A stretch of DNA of 64,000 bases from Marinobacter panjinensis (GTDB lineage Bacteria; Pseudomonadota; Gammaproteobacteria; Pseudomonadales; Oleiphilaceae). The position numbers and the translations under genes were made by a program. A model generated the notes under the pieces. The model saw nothing but the letters and a program-made list of their open reading frames with translations. It searched no databases and was not told the origin of the DNA. The DNA lies in contig NZ_SZYH01000001.1 in assembly GCF_005298175.1 (NCBI RefSeq), positions 1,798,001 to 1,862,000 of the forward strand, written 5' to 3'. This document shows positions 1-8,411 of this stretch, piece by piece. Within the stretch, counting starts at the first letter, position 1, and every line of letters begins with the position of its first letter.

Positions 1-936
1 CTCGTCGGTCAGCCCGTCGTCAAACTCGGTATCGTCGGTCACTCGGACAAACAGGCCGTTGATCTCGAAAAGGCGGGTTTGCGGATTAATTGCCAAGCTC
101 ACCGGACCGGCAAATTCGATGTCATCGTCATCCCCCCCGCGATATCGACGAAGATCGTCCTCTGCAATCTCACTGGCGAAGAGCACATCACCTTCAAAGC
201 TTCCTTCAACCTCAACAAAGGGGCTGCCGGCAAGCTCGGAAATGCCGATTCCGTCAAACCCGGTATCATCACGGTCACACGCGACCGTAATATCTCCTAT
301 TTCGAATCTGCACAGGTCCGCATCAAAATTGCTGACCTGGCCCTCAAGTTCAATTTCATTTTCCTGGTCAAAGGTCCCCGATGCAGAGTCTGAAAGAGCG
401 CCCACGAAGCTGGCCCTGAACTCCCCATTTGGCAGTCGCCAGGCGCTGACCCTGACGAAATCGCCGCTGATCAGCTCGATAACCTGTTTGCCTTTTACCA
501 CCGTCTGGTTATCGATGTGAACAACCAGGCCATACATGCTGAGCCTGGCGGTCTTGGTTGCCGGGTCCCACGGCTGCGTAATGACGACCTCTCCCCGGAG
601 CGTATCGTCATACTCAACGCGGTTAGCCGTACCCTGACCATCATCCCGCCATTCACCATCAACCCGCAGAATCATTCCCTCGTCCAGTTCCGACTCTGTG
701 GTTATGCCGTCATCGCTCTGAACCTGTCCGTTCAGACTGCCGGTATCAAACCGGACCCCGTTAACAAACACACTGCCGAACCCCGAAACCGGCCCCACAC
801 TGGACCCCGTGCCACGGATGCCGCCGTCCGCGACATCGAGGTTGTCACTGCCACCGCCTCCGCATGCGGTCAGGATACCGATGGCCAGTGCGCTTAACGA
901 AAAACGGGTAATCAGGTGGATGGACTTCGGTTTCAT
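1..936 (-). CDS. DUF5666 domain lipoprotein, C-terminal part beyond left edge
   Basis: Reading leftward from an ATG at 936, preceded by an AGGGAG ribosome-binding site, the frame stays open to the window edge, so the 3' end is missing. The N-terminus is a lipoprotein signal (basic start, hydrophobic stretch, lipobox LTAC followed by GGGG). The mature part opens with SVGPVSGFGSVFVNGVRF, a DUF5666 hallmark, and continues as repeated small beta-rich acidic units. It is a paralogue of the protein encoded at 1926-3371. Probably surface-exposed or periplasmic; function unknown. It lies 94 bp downstream of the DUF6502 gene on the same strand and may be cotranscribed with it. No TGGGA-N6-TCCCA operator is seen in its own upstream gap. 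Confidence 0.8.
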   Translation of the reverse strand, partial: MKPKSIHLITRFSLSALAIGILTACGGGGSDNLDVADGGIRGTGSSVGPVSGFGSVFVNGVRFDTGSLNGQVQSDDGITTESELDEGMILRVDGEWRDDGQGTANRVEYDDTLRGEVVITQPWDPATKTARLSMYGLVVHIDNQTVVKGKQVIELISGDFVRVSAWRLPNGEFRASFVGALSDSASGTFDQENEIELEGQVSNFDADLCRFEIGDITVACDRDDTGFDGIGISELAGSPFVEVEGSFEGDVLFASEIAEDDLRRYRGGDDDDIEFAGPVSLAINPQTRLFEINGLFVRVTDDTEFDDGLTDE

Positions 937-1030
937 GGGGGTGTCTCCCTGGCACTGGCGAATAACAGCGTGGTTACCAGATCCGTGGGCTGCCAGCAGT
1001 GCCCGGTTTGTGGAAAGGTTTCACGGTTCG

Positions 1031-1888
1031 TCATTCCTGTTCTCCACTGACATCTGGCTGAACAGGGTCTTCAAAGTAGAAAATGCCCACTCCGGTTCTG
1101 ACAGCTTCCCCGGTCGCCTTGTTTTCACCATGGCCTGCAATATCTCGGTCATGGGGGCCGAGCCACTTGTCCAGTTGTTCCAGCATGGCCTGCGACTGTT
1201 GCGCCGCATACCGGCGCCAGCGCCCCATGACTTCCGGCGGGATATTGTCGTATACCAGCGTTCTCTGGAACAGGGGCTGACCGTCAGCCCCACTGCCCAC
1301 CAGATTATGATCAATGGTCGCTATCAGATCTGATACGTCCTCACCGAAGATCTGGAGCATTTCTTCGCTGTCACCCGTCGGAACATAAGCCCTTTGGCGC
1401 AATGCCAGCTTCCCGGAGGCCTCAGTTGCCACCACGCCTACCCGCATCAGTTCTTCCAGGACGGCTCGCGGGGTCATGTCGCCGCTGTAGCGCTTCACGA
1501 GCTCACTGAAGCTGAGCGGGCCATCGAATGGAAGTTCTGCCGGCGCGCCCTCACCGGTCTGGAATGCACAATCATGAACCCAGCCGGAGACCACGCGGGA
1601 GGCGCGATTTTCATGCCGGGCGCCCGGGGTACCCTCATGTTCCCCTGCCAGGATTTCCCGCTGCTTTCTGACTTCCTTTCGCGTCAGGCCCGTCATCACC
1701 GCAGCGCGGGAATCCGTTGGTTTTTTACGGTTGTCGGCGAAATCTTCCAGGGCGGCATCCACGTAGGCACGCCTGACCAGCTCCGCAAACTCCGCAAACG
1801 GAATACCGTTGCGGAGCAGCAGGCGTGCCATGGGGCGCAGAATGCGATACAGCGCCCTATGCAGGGGGGTGGTATCGGAGCTTTTCAT
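1031..1888 (-). CDS. DUF6502 family protein, putative DNA-binding regulator
   Basis: This 285-residue protein matches the DUF6502 pattern I know (N-terminal RILRPMARLLLRNGI, then FAELVRRAYVDAA). Residues about 58-78 (TDSRAAVMTGLTRKEVRKQ) read like a helix-turn-helix, so a transcription factor role is inferred, not proven. There is no signal peptide, so it should be cytoplasmic. The ATG at 1888 has no Shine-Dalgarno. Instead, a TACAAT hexamer ends 7 bp before it and a 16-bp palindrome (1892-1907) overlaps that hexamer, suggesting a leaderless, autorepressed gene. It sits between two DUF5666 lipoprotein genes on the same strand. Confidence 0.8.
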   Translation of the reverse strand: MKSSDTTPLHRALYRILRPMARLLLRNGIPFAEFAELVRRAYVDAALEDFADNRKKPTDSRAAVMTGLTRKEVRKQREILAGEHEGTPGARHENRASRVVSGWVHDCAFQTGEGAPAELPFDGPLSFSELVKRYSGDMTPRAVLEELMRVGVVATEASGKLALRQRAYVPTGDSEEMLQIFGEDVSDLIATIDHNLVGSGADGQPLFQRTLVYDNIPPEVMGRWRRYAAQQSQAMLEQLDKWLGPHDRDIAGHGENKATGEAVRTGVGIFYFEDPVQPDVSGEQE

Positions 1889-1891
1889 ATT

Positions 1892-1907
1892 TGGGATTGT
1901 ATTCCCA
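1892..1907. promoter_or_regulatory. Palindromic operator TGGGA-N6-TCCCA over the DUF6502 promoter
   Basis: The 16-bp site TGGGATTGTATTCCCA has 5-bp inverted arms around 6 bp. The same architecture occurs twice upstream of the DUF5666 gene at 3371. On the minus strand it overlaps a TACAAT -10-like hexamer located 7 bp before the DUF6502 ATG. A weak TTGGTG lies about 18 bp further upstream. Occupancy would block the promoter, so autorepression by DUF6502 is the simplest reading; this is inference from position. Confidence 0.55.
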
Positions 1908-1925
1908 TTAAGACATCAGCACCAA

Positions 1926-3371
1926 TCAGTCATCTTCCTCGATCTCGTCGATCACATAGTCACCGCCAGTATTGCGGAGGTAATCGATCTCTACCTGATT
2001 CCCCACGCTGATATCAGAGAAATCCGCCTCACCGCGGAGCAATGTGAGGCCAAGGACCGTAATTGAGCTGTCGGTAACGGCTGTTACCCGTCCTTCCATC
2101 TCATAGCCATCGTCATCATCGTCGTCTTCACGCTCGATCTTGATGGCTTCCAGGTAATCGCCTCCGGACGAGCGCTGGCGACCTTCCACCTCAATGAAAT
2201 CGCCAGCACGAAGGCTTTCAATATCGCGGGTTCTCATCGTGATGCTGTCATCATTGTCGTCATCGTCATCTTCGATGAGCGTGTTGCCGGTCAGCACCAC
2301 ACGAACGCCGCTGACGACCAGTTCGTCGTCACTCTTCGATTCAATGACACCTTCCAGTTCTGCATCACCGTCACGAGACTCGATCTCTTCGGCTATCAAC
2401 ACACCGTTACGGAAACTGCCCTCGACTTTCACCAGCAAGCCATCGCCAAGCTCACTTTCCCGCAGGCCATCGTCAAACCCGGTACCGCTATTAACCCGGA
2501 CAGTAATTCCGTTGAGGCTGAACTGCCGGCTGACATCGTCGTAGTCACCGGAAATGGCCCCGGCAATTTCGACATCATCGTCGTCATCGAAAAGGTCGTC
2601 TTCATCCTCGATTTCCTCTGCGATCAACACTCCGTTCTGGATATAACCTTCAATCTCCACAACGATGCCGTTTGCGAGATCGTCCCGCTCCAGGTCGTCA
2701 TCGAACTCGGCGCTCTGGTAATCCACATCAATGCCGTTGATCTGGAAGGTCTGGGCGACTGTGTCCAGGTTGCGGACCACACCTTCCACTTCCACTTCGT
2801 TCGCATCGCCGAAATCATCGCTCACCGGCTTCACGCCCACGTAGCTGGCGCGGAAAGTGCCATCATCAAGGCGCCAGGCACTGATCCGAACCCGGTAGGT
2901 GCCGGGGCTGACACCGTTCAGTTCTGCCGGCGTGGCACCCTTGAAGACCGTCTGCCCGTCCACCAGAATTTCCTGCCCGGCGACTATCAGCGTGCCGTCA
3001 CCATCAAGCAGGTCGGGACCGTTCCAGGTAGCGGACTGAAGTTCGCCACGGAGAGTGTCGTCATAATCCAGGCGATCGGCCTCGCCCTGTCCATCATCGT
3101 CCCAGCGGCCACGAACCTTGAGAATCATACCTTTCTCGAGCTGGGTCTCCCGCTCGATACCGTCGTCGCTGTTAACACTGCCATTGGTATTAAACCGGGT
3201 GCCATTTACGTACACACTGCCAAACCCGGACAGCGGCCCGACACTGGCGCCGGAAGATGCGGTGTCACTACTGGACGAACCGGAACCACCACCGCCACAG
3301 GCGGCCAGGGAGCCTGCGATAACACCGGTCATGGCCATTTTGATTGCTGTTGCCAAAGGATTGCGTTTCAT
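1926..3371 (-). CDS. DUF5666 domain lipoprotein, highly acidic, multi-repeat
   Basis: I chose the ATG at 3371 (about 481 residues) because AGGAG lies 7 bp upstream and it opens a lipoprotein signal (MKRNPLATAIKMAMTG, lipobox SLAAC then GGGGSG). A longer in-frame reading to 3488 runs through the operators and lacks a signal. The mature protein is a chain of DUF5666 units, recognisable from repeated patterns such as NGxxIAEEIE and VEVEGxxxNGVL, with runs of D and E (for example EDDDDDNDD). Such acidity could bind Ca2+ or other cations; function is unknown. Two TGGGA-N6-TCCCA sites upstream suggest regulation by the adjacent DUF6502 protein. Confidence 0.85.
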   Translation of the reverse strand: MKRNPLATAIKMAMTGVIAGSLAACGGGGSGSSSSDTASSGASVGPLSGFGSVYVNGTRFNTNGSVNSDDGIERETQLEKGMILKVRGRWDDDGQGEADRLDYDDTLRGELQSATWNGPDLLDGDGTLIVAGQEILVDGQTVFKGATPAELNGVSPGTYRVRISAWRLDDGTFRASYVGVKPVSDDFGDANEVEVEGVVRNLDTVAQTFQINGIDVDYQSAEFDDDLERDDLANGIVVEIEGYIQNGVLIAEEIEDEDDLFDDDDDVEIAGAISGDYDDVSRQFSLNGITVRVNSGTGFDDGLRESELGDGLLVKVEGSFRNGVLIAEEIESRDGDAELEGVIESKSDDELVVSGVRVVLTGNTLIEDDDDDNDDSITMRTRDIESLRAGDFIEVEGRQRSSGGDYLEAIKIEREDDDDDDGYEMEGRVTAVTDSSITVLGLTLLRGEADFSDISVGNQVEIDYLRNTGGDYVIDEIEEDD

Positions 3372-3389
3372 CGGCCTTCTCCTATTCAT

Positions 3390-3431
3390 TGGGATTATTT
3401 TCCCAAATCTATAATTGGGAAAATATTCCCA
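3390..3431. promoter_or_regulatory. Two tandem TGGGA-N6-TCCCA operators upstream of DUF5666 gene
   Basis: Site A is TGGGATTATTTTCCCA at 3390-3405. Site B is TGGGAAAATATTCCCA at 3416-3431. Both are 16 bp with the same arms as the site before DUF6502, and their centres are 26 bp apart (about 2.5 helical turns). They lie 19-60 bp upstream of the lipoprotein start codon in an AT-rich stretch that should hold the promoter. Confidence 0.6.
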
Positions 3432-3532
3432 TTTCTGGAAGTTGTCCAGTTTCTGAACATGAAGATTTTGTGAACTTTCCGGCCCCATGGGCGTAAGCTA
3501 CTGAACACACGAATGAAAACAGGGGAAGAATA

Positions 3533-3703
3533 ATGCTGGGATTTCTGAAGGGCGATCCGAAGAAAAAGCTGCAGAAAGCGTATGAAGCGAAGCTGCAAAA
3601 GGCGCTGCACGCCCAACGCAACGGCGACTTGCGCACCCATGGCACGCTGATGGAGGAAGCTGAGAAGATTTACGCGGAACTGCAGAAATTAGAGAAGGAG
3701 TAG
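3533..3703 (+). CDS. DUF6435 family small protein
   Basis: A 56-residue ORF starting MLGFLKGDPKKKLQKAYEAKL and ending LEKE. It is lysine-rich, helical in appearance, with no signal or membrane segment. The pattern 'F-L-K-x-D-P-x-K-K-L-x-K-x-Y..KL...A..AQRNGD' matches the DUF6435 family of small proteins common in gammaproteobacteria. Upstream AGGGGAAGAATA supplies a ribosome-binding site. It is divergent from the DUF5666 gene and convergent with cbpM, with a large hairpin between. Function unknown. Confidence 0.75.
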   Translation: MLGFLKGDPKKKLQKAYEAKLQKALHAQRNGDLRTHGTLMEEAEKIYAELQKLEKE

Positions 3704-3723
3704 GTTTTTTTGCCTGGTGGGTG

Positions 3724-3834
3724 GGCCGGCTGGCACACCCCTGTTCAAAACACGCCCGTAAATACGTCCCTGTAGGGCTCGGTCGCGCCATCCCTGGCGC
3801 TCCACGGTTTTGAACAGGGGTGTGCCAGCCGGCC
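3724..3834. repeat. Long-armed hairpin element copy 1
   Basis: The arms at 3724-3751 and 3807-3834 are perfectly complementary over 28 bp and enclose a 55-nt loop related to the other copies (TACGTCCCTG and GCGCCATCCCTGGCGC segments). It lies between the convergent DUF6435 and cbpM genes, a few bases from the cbpM stop. It could act as a bidirectional terminator or mRNA-end stabiliser, but neither side has a clear T tract. Confidence 0.9.
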
Positions 3835-3840
3835 TTCTGA

Positions 3841-4185
3841 CTACGAGTCGCCTAAAAACTGCCTGAGTTGCCGGTTAAGGCGATCGACTTCACGTCGCAT
3901 TTCCTGGACCTCATCAAGGAGCTCAAGCGACATCGCCAGGCCAGGCAGGTTCATCTTCAGATCCCGCTGCAAACGCTGGGCCTTGCGGAGACGAGCCAGG
4001 GCGTCGAGATCGAACTGCCATTGGCGTGCTTCCGGTGATTCCTCCACAGGAGCGATCACACCGTAGTTCACCAGTTTGATAACGAACTCCGCATGGCAAT
4101 CACCACGCTCGCAGACCTCCCGCAAGGTGAATGTAGCGGTTGGTTCCACCAGTTCGGCGCTCAGAATCCGGTCTTTATCAGTCAT
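3841..4185 (-). CDS. cbpM: Chaperone modulator CbpM
   Basis: A 114-residue protein with a MerR-like N-terminal segment (TLREVCERGDCHAEFVIKLVNYGVI) and a helical C-terminus (LDEVQEMRREVDRLNRQLRQFL), as in CbpM. In E. coli CbpM binds the J domain of CbpA and inhibits both its co-chaperone and DNA-binding activities. It starts 12 bp after the cbpA stop, the usual cbpA-cbpM order, so the two are cotranscribed. GAAGG lies immediately before the ATG. Confidence 0.9.
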   Translation of the reverse strand: MTDKDRILSAELVEPTATFTLREVCERGDCHAEFVIKLVNYGVIAPVEESPEARQWQFDLDALARLRKAQRLQRDLKMNLPGLAMSLELLDEVQEMRREVDRLNRQLRQFLGDS

Positions 4186-4197
4186 CCTTCACCCCGC

Positions 4198-5169
4198 TCA
4201 CACATGCAGTTTGCTGCGTGGATTGAACCCTTTTTCAGCCTCGGCCAGCTGCTTGTACAGCGCCTCGGCTTCTTCGCTGTGCCGCTCCGGCATCACAATC
4301 TGCAGCACCACAAGTTGATCCCCCGGATGCTTGCCTGGCAGGCCTTTGCCCTTGAGGCGCAATTTACGGCCGCTGGAAGAACCCTTGGGCACCTTCACGT
4401 TCACCTTTGAGCCAACGGTGGGCACCGTGACCGAGGCACCGAGAGCGGCTTCCCAGGGTGCAATGGGCACGGTCACAAGTATATCCCGCCCTTCTACCGT
4501 GAACATGGGGTGCGGTGCGTATTCCACTTCAATAAACAGGTCGCCATTCTCCGCACCACCAATCCCGGGCGCGCCCTGACCTTTCAGGCGGATATGCTGC
4601 CCTTCTCTCATGCCGGCGGGGATCTTCACGTTCAGGGTTTTCTGACGTGGCACTACGCGGCCGTGGGCATCCGGCTCATGAACACTGAACGACACCTGCT
4701 TATCGCAGCCGTGGAAAGCCTCCTCCAGGAACAGCGCCAGCCGGGCGTGAACGTCTTCACCCCGCATGCGCATGGAGTGGCGCTGCCCGCCGAAGCCAGC
4801 CCCCGGACCGGCTCCCCTGCGACGGCCACCGCCGAAGATTTCCTCAAAGAAGTCACTGAACTGCGCTGCATCTGCTTCAGTATAACCACCGCCACCAAAG
4901 CCGGACGCACTCTCCCATCCAGGAGGCGGCTGGAATGACCCGTCTTGCCGGGCACCATATTTCTTCAGCTCGTCATATTCGGCGCGTTTTTCGGGGTCTT
5001 TCAGCACTTCATAGGCCTCGCCGACGTCTTTGAATTTGTCGGACGCATCAGCTTCCTTACTGACATCCGGATGGTATTTCCGGGCCAGTTTGCGGTAGGC
5101 CTTTTTGATTTCCTCGGGGGAGGCAGACTCACTCACACCAAGTACGGCGTAATAGTCTTTGAAGTCCAT
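4198..5169 (-). CDS. cbpA: Curved DNA-binding protein CbpA, DnaJ-type co-chaperone
   Basis: The protein opens with a J domain ([24 protein letters not shown] motif in KYHPDVS), followed by a Gly/Phe-rich linker ([22 protein letters not shown]) and two beta-barrel C-terminal substrate domains. It has no zinc-finger cysteine repeats, which separates CbpA from DnaJ. I prefer the ATG at 5169 (GAGGA 6 bp upstream) over the in-frame GTG at 5181. It stimulates DnaK and in E. coli also binds curved DNA in stationary phase. It is followed directly by cbpM. Confidence 0.93.
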   Translation of the reverse strand: MDFKDYYAVLGVSESASPEEIKKAYRKLARKYHPDVSKEADASDKFKDVGEAYEVLKDPEKRAEYDELKKYGARQDGSFQPPPGWESASGFGGGGYTEADAAQFSDFFEEIFGGGRRRGAGPGAGFGGQRHSMRMRGEDVHARLALFLEEAFHGCDKQVSFSVHEPDAHGRVVPRQKTLNVKIPAGMREGQHIRLKGQGAPGIGGAENGDLFIEVEYAPHPMFTVEGRDILVTVPIAPWEAALGASVTVPTVGSKVNVKVPKGSSSGRKLRLKGKGLPGKHPGDQLVVLQIVMPERHSEEAEALYKQLAEAEKGFNPRSKLHV

Positions 5170-5271
5170 TCTTTTCCTCACACCTGTTTAGAATGCTGGG
5201 CATTGTTTACCCGGTTACTACCACTATATTTGATGAGGAAGTGGAAATTACAAGGTGGGGGCGTATCAGAA

Positions 5272-5285
5272 TTGATGCGTATCAG
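5272..5285. promoter_or_regulatory. Candidate Anr/Fnr box between cbpA and the VTT gene
   Basis: TTGATGCGTATCAG matches the Fnr/Anr consensus TTGAT-N4-ATCAA at 9 of 10 defined positions. It lies 103 bp upstream of cbpA and 125 bp upstream of the probable VTT start, so either divergent gene could be the target. GCGTATCAG also occurs directly repeated at 5261 and 5277. One isolated site could be chance. Confidence 0.4.
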
Positions 5286-5394
5286 TTGTCTGGCCATGGT
5301 TGTCCGCTTGTTTTCACCCCCTGGCCTATCTAGGCTTGATGAGAGATGAGAAACATTTCAGGCAAGATGTGCCCCTTATTTTCGTTTCCGTTAC

Positions 5395-5412
5395 AGGAGG
5401 TGATCTCCCATT
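5395..5412 (+). promoter_or_regulatory. Perfect Shine-Dalgarno with an ATT start codon
   Basis: AGGAGGTGA at 5395-5403 is fully complementary to the 16S rRNA tail. Six bases later is ATT (5410). In this frame a TGA stop sits at 5401, and no ATG, GTG or TTG occurs between it and the ATG at 5470, which itself lacks any Shine-Dalgarno. The best-supported initiation site is therefore ATT. Confidence 0.55.
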
Positions 5413-6165
5413 ACCCAAAAAGCAGATCTGGAGCGAAGGGCCGGCTGGAAACGTTCTCCCATACTCGGGATGCTGGCCAGCATCGCTTTTGTGGGTGTTA
5501 TTCTTGCGATCCTCTATTCCCTGGGGATCCATGAACGGGTCGTGGTCATGCTTCAGTGGTTTGAAGACCAGGGCGCCTGGGCTGCCCTGTTATTCATTCT
5601 GCTGATGACGGTCACTGTGGTTGCCCTGCTGCCCGGCGTTTTGTTTACCACTGGCGCGGGCTTCGTATTCGGGGTGATGGAAGGCACCGTGTATGTGGTC
5701 ACCGGGACGGTGTTGGGGGCTTCCCTGGCTTTCCTGATAGCCCGGCATCTTTTTGGCGAACGGGCAAAAGAATTTGTGATGGCCAGAGCACGCCTGCGGC
5801 TGATGAGCAATGAGCTGACGCCCCATGGCTGGAAAATCGTGCTTCTGACCCGGCTGATTCCGTTTTTTCCCAGCAAGCTTTCAAACTATTTCTTCGGCCT
5901 GACCCGATTTTCGTTTCGTGGCTTTGTCGGAGGTTCCGCCATAGGTTTCATACCTTTCTCGCTTCACAACGTTTACCTGGGGTCTATCGCAGCCGACCTG
6001 ACCGTTCTGGGAGTGCGGGAGACCGGCCGCTCCCCTCTGGAGTGGGCCATATACGGCGCCGGGTTCGCCGGCACCCTGGCCGCTGTCATTTATCTCAACA
6101 TCCTCGCCCGCCGCGCCCTGTCCAAATACGCTGACGAAGAGCACAGCCTGGAGATCAAACAGTGA
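5410..6165 (+). CDS. TVP38/TMEM64 (VTT domain) membrane protein
   Basis: An inner-membrane protein with several hydrophobic helices and the VTT signature: LLPGVLFTTGAGFVFG, then RLIPFFPSKLSNYFFG and a GFIPFSLHNVYLGS re-entrant segment. The family includes DedA-like proteins implicated in lipid scrambling or proton-coupled transport; the substrate here is unknown. I place the start at the ATT at 5410, behind a perfect Shine-Dalgarno, giving N-terminal (M)TQKADLERRAGWKRS. The conventional alternative is ATG 5470 (231 residues) with no ribosome-binding site. The stop overlaps the next gene's start (GTGA), implying translational coupling with the glycosidase-like protein. Confidence 0.85.
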   Translation: MTQKADLERRAGWKRSPILGMLASIAFVGVILAILYSLGIHERVVVMLQWFEDQGAWAALLFILLMTVTVVALLPGVLFTTGAGFVFGVMEGTVYVVTGTVLGASLAFLIARHLFGERAKEFVMARARLRLMSNELTPHGWKIVLLTRLIPFFPSKLSNYFFGLTRFSFRGFVGGSAIGFIPFSLHNVYLGSIAADLTVLGVRETGRSPLEWAIYGAGFAGTLAAVIYLNILARRALSKYADEEHSLEIKQ

Positions 6166-8402
6166 CCTGGATGAAATGGCTACCCTGGCGTTTCGTGGTT
6201 AAAACCGTCGCCCGCAAACACGGCTTTCTGGACCCCATCGCCCTGCTCTCCAGACTCCATGGATTTGCCCAGCCTTCGGAAGTCGGCGAACCCATCGAGC
6301 TGCTACGGGCCGGTGTGGTTTTCCACGCCCGGGGCCTGATCAACAGCCGGGTTATCCAGCACAATCTGGACTGGGTCTGGCCCTACTGGATTGAGCGGCA
6401 GTTTGACCCAAAGGATCCTTCGTTCATTCCCCGGGCGTTTTCCATTACCCATATCAACCTCAGCAACCGGAACTGGACGGCAGTGGGGCACCCCGACTGC
6501 GACGAACTGCCAATCGTGGACCCGAGGGGCCTGCTGACACCGTTTTTCGACAGCTGGTCACTGGACGGCTGGCTGCTGGCTGAAGACGGCCGCTGCCTGC
6601 TGCCCTCACGGGTAAAGGATTCACGCCAGTGGCAGGATGTGGGCGAGGTGATCAGCGTCAATACCGAGTCATCCATGGACGGCCTGGAACTCGGCAGCAA
6701 AGCCTGGGTGGAGCTGGAATCCGGCGTTCCGGTGTGCAAATTCCGGCTGCGGGCCAAGTCGCAGGTAGCCGGTTCACTGGTGCTGGCACTGCGGCCGTCC
6801 AATCCCGAGGGAGTGAGTTTCATAAACCGCGTCAGTCTCTCGAAAGACCGGGATGCCTGGACGGTGGAGGGCGATCGCTCAGTCACCTTCAGCGCTCCTG
6901 CCGAGCGGCACCATGTCTCGGATTACCGGAACGGTGACGTGCACATTCATTTGACCGACCGCGAGGACCAGACCGAGGGCGTCTGTGATGTGGGCATGGC
7001 CACCGCGGCAGCGCTGTTTTCCGTGAAGGCCGGGGAAACCCGCGAAATCACCGCCAGCATTCCCCTGAGCGACACCCGGGCACGGCTACCCCTGGCCGAT
7101 GCCTGGCAGACAGAACGGGAAGGCCACGCCCGCCTTGTGTGTCCCGAACCTCACTACCAGTTTCTCTATGATGCTGCGGTTGCGTCCCTGATCCTCCACT
7201 CTCCGGACGATGTCTATCCCGGCCCATTCACCTACAAGCGGTTCTGGTTCCGCGATGCGGCCTTCATCATCAACGCGTTACTGTGCATCGGACTGACCGG
7301 ACGGGCTAAGCGGGCCCTGTCCCGCTTCCCCCAACGCCAGACCAGTCGCGGTTATTTCCGCTCCCAGGAGGGCGAGTGGGACGCCAACGGAGAAGTACTC
7401 TGGATACTCAAACGCTTTTTTGACCTGACGGGTCGTCGCCCGGAAAAACACTGGCATGACCCCATAAGTCGTGGCGCCCGGTGGATTACCAACAAGCGCC
7501 TGCGCAAGGAAACCGAAGCGCCCCACGCGGGGCTACTGCCAGCAGGTTTCAGCGCAGAGCACTTGGGCCCGAATGATTACTATTACTGGGATGACTTCTG
7601 GGGCATCGCGGGGCTTAATGCCGCTGCGGACATGCTGGCGGTCGACAGCCCGGAAGACAGCCGGGCTTTCCGGGAAGATGCGGTCGATTTTACGAAGGCA
7701 GTCGACCGCAGCCTTGAGCGCTGCCAGACGCGTTTGAAGCGGCCAGGCATGCCAGCCTCCCCTTACCGGCGCCTGGATGCGGGCGCCATAGGCTCCCTGG
7801 CGGCGGGTTACCCGACCCAGCTCTGTGCTCCCGATGATCCACGCCTGCTGGACTGCGCTGAATTTCTGCTGGAGCGGTGTTTCGTCGATGGGGCCTTTTA
7901 CCAGGACATGATTCACTCCGGCCTGAACGCCTACCTGACCCTGCACGTGGCTCAGGTGCTTCTGCGGGCGGGAGATTCCCGCTATCTCCAGCTGATGGAT
8001 TCAGTGGCCGAACTGGCTTCGCCTACTGGCCAGTGGCCCGAAGCCATCCATCCCGGCACCCTGGGAGGCTGCATGGGAGACGGCCACCACGTCTGGGCGT
8101 CAGCCGAATGGGTGCTGATGGTGCGCAACTGTTTTGTGCGGGAAGAAGGGGAACGCCTGGTACTCTGCGGTGGTATACCCGAGCGCTGGCTGGAACAGAA
8201 CGAGACCATCAGCTTCGGCCCAGCGCCCACAGGCTTTGGCACTGTCTCCGTCAGCGTAAGGCCGGACGCAGCTGGTTCACACAAAGTGGAATGGACGGCC
8301 GAGTGGCACTCGGAAGAGCCGCCCATCGATGTGAAGCTGCCAGGGTACGAACCGGTAGTCGCGAGCCCGGGTACGGGCTCGGCGACACTGGAAAGACCCT
8401 GA
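6162..8402 (+). CDS. Glycoside hydrolase-like (amylo-alpha-1,6-glucosidase type) protein
   Basis: A 746-residue protein without a signal peptide. The N-terminal half is beta-rich, and the second half looks like an (alpha/alpha)6 toroid of the glucoamylase or debranching-enzyme type. Suggestive segments are TYKRFWFRDAAFIINALL, EGEWDANGEVLWIL (acidic residues as in catalytic loops), GPNDYYYWDDFWGIAGL and GDGHHVWASAEWVLMVRNCF. I infer a carbohydrate-active enzyme from this pattern; substrate and catalytic residues are not established. The start is GTG 6162 overlapping the VTT stop, or ATG 6171. Coupling to a membrane protein gene hints at a role in a cell-envelope or reserve glycan. Confidence 0.65.
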   Translation: MTWMKWLPWRFVVKTVARKHGFLDPIALLSRLHGFAQPSEVGEPIELLRAGVVFHARGLINSRVIQHNLDWVWPYWIERQFDPKDPSFIPRAFSITHINLSNRNWTAVGHPDCDELPIVDPRGLLTPFFDSWSLDGWLLAEDGRCLLPSRVKDSRQWQDVGEVISVNTESSMDGLELGSKAWVELESGVPVCKFRLRAKSQVAGSLVLALRPSNPEGVSFINRVSLSKDRDAWTVEGDRSVTFSAPAERHHVSDYRNGDVHIHLTDREDQTEGVCDVGMATAAALFSVKAGETREITASIPLSDTRARLPLADAWQTEREGHARLVCPEPHYQFLYDAAVASLILHSPDDVYPGPFTYKRFWFRDAAFIINALLCIGLTGRAKRALSRFPQRQTSRGYFRSQEGEWDANGEVLWILKRFFDLTGRRPEKHWHDPISRGARWITNKRLRKETEAPHAGLLPAGFSAEHLGPNDYYYWDDFWGIAGLNAAADMLAVDSPEDSRAFREDAVDFTKAVDRSLERCQTRLKRPGMPASPYRRLDAGAIGSLAAGYPTQLCAPDDPRLLDCAEFLLERCFVDGAFYQDMIHSGLNAYLTLHVAQVLLRAGDSRYLQLMDSVAELASPTGQWPEAIHPGTLGGCMGDGHHVWASAEWVLMVRNCFVREEGERLVLCGGIPERWLEQNETISFGPAPTGFGTVSVSVRPDAAGSHKVEWTAEWHSEEPPIDVKLPGYEPVVASPGTGSATLERP

Positions 8403-8411
8403 CTACAACGT

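Noticed and set aside
3498..3791. Minus-strand frame of 97 codons across DUF6435 and hairpin copy 1
   Set aside because: It runs through the repeat and overlaps the better-supported DUF6435 gene, whose start, ribosome-binding site and sequence pattern are convincing.
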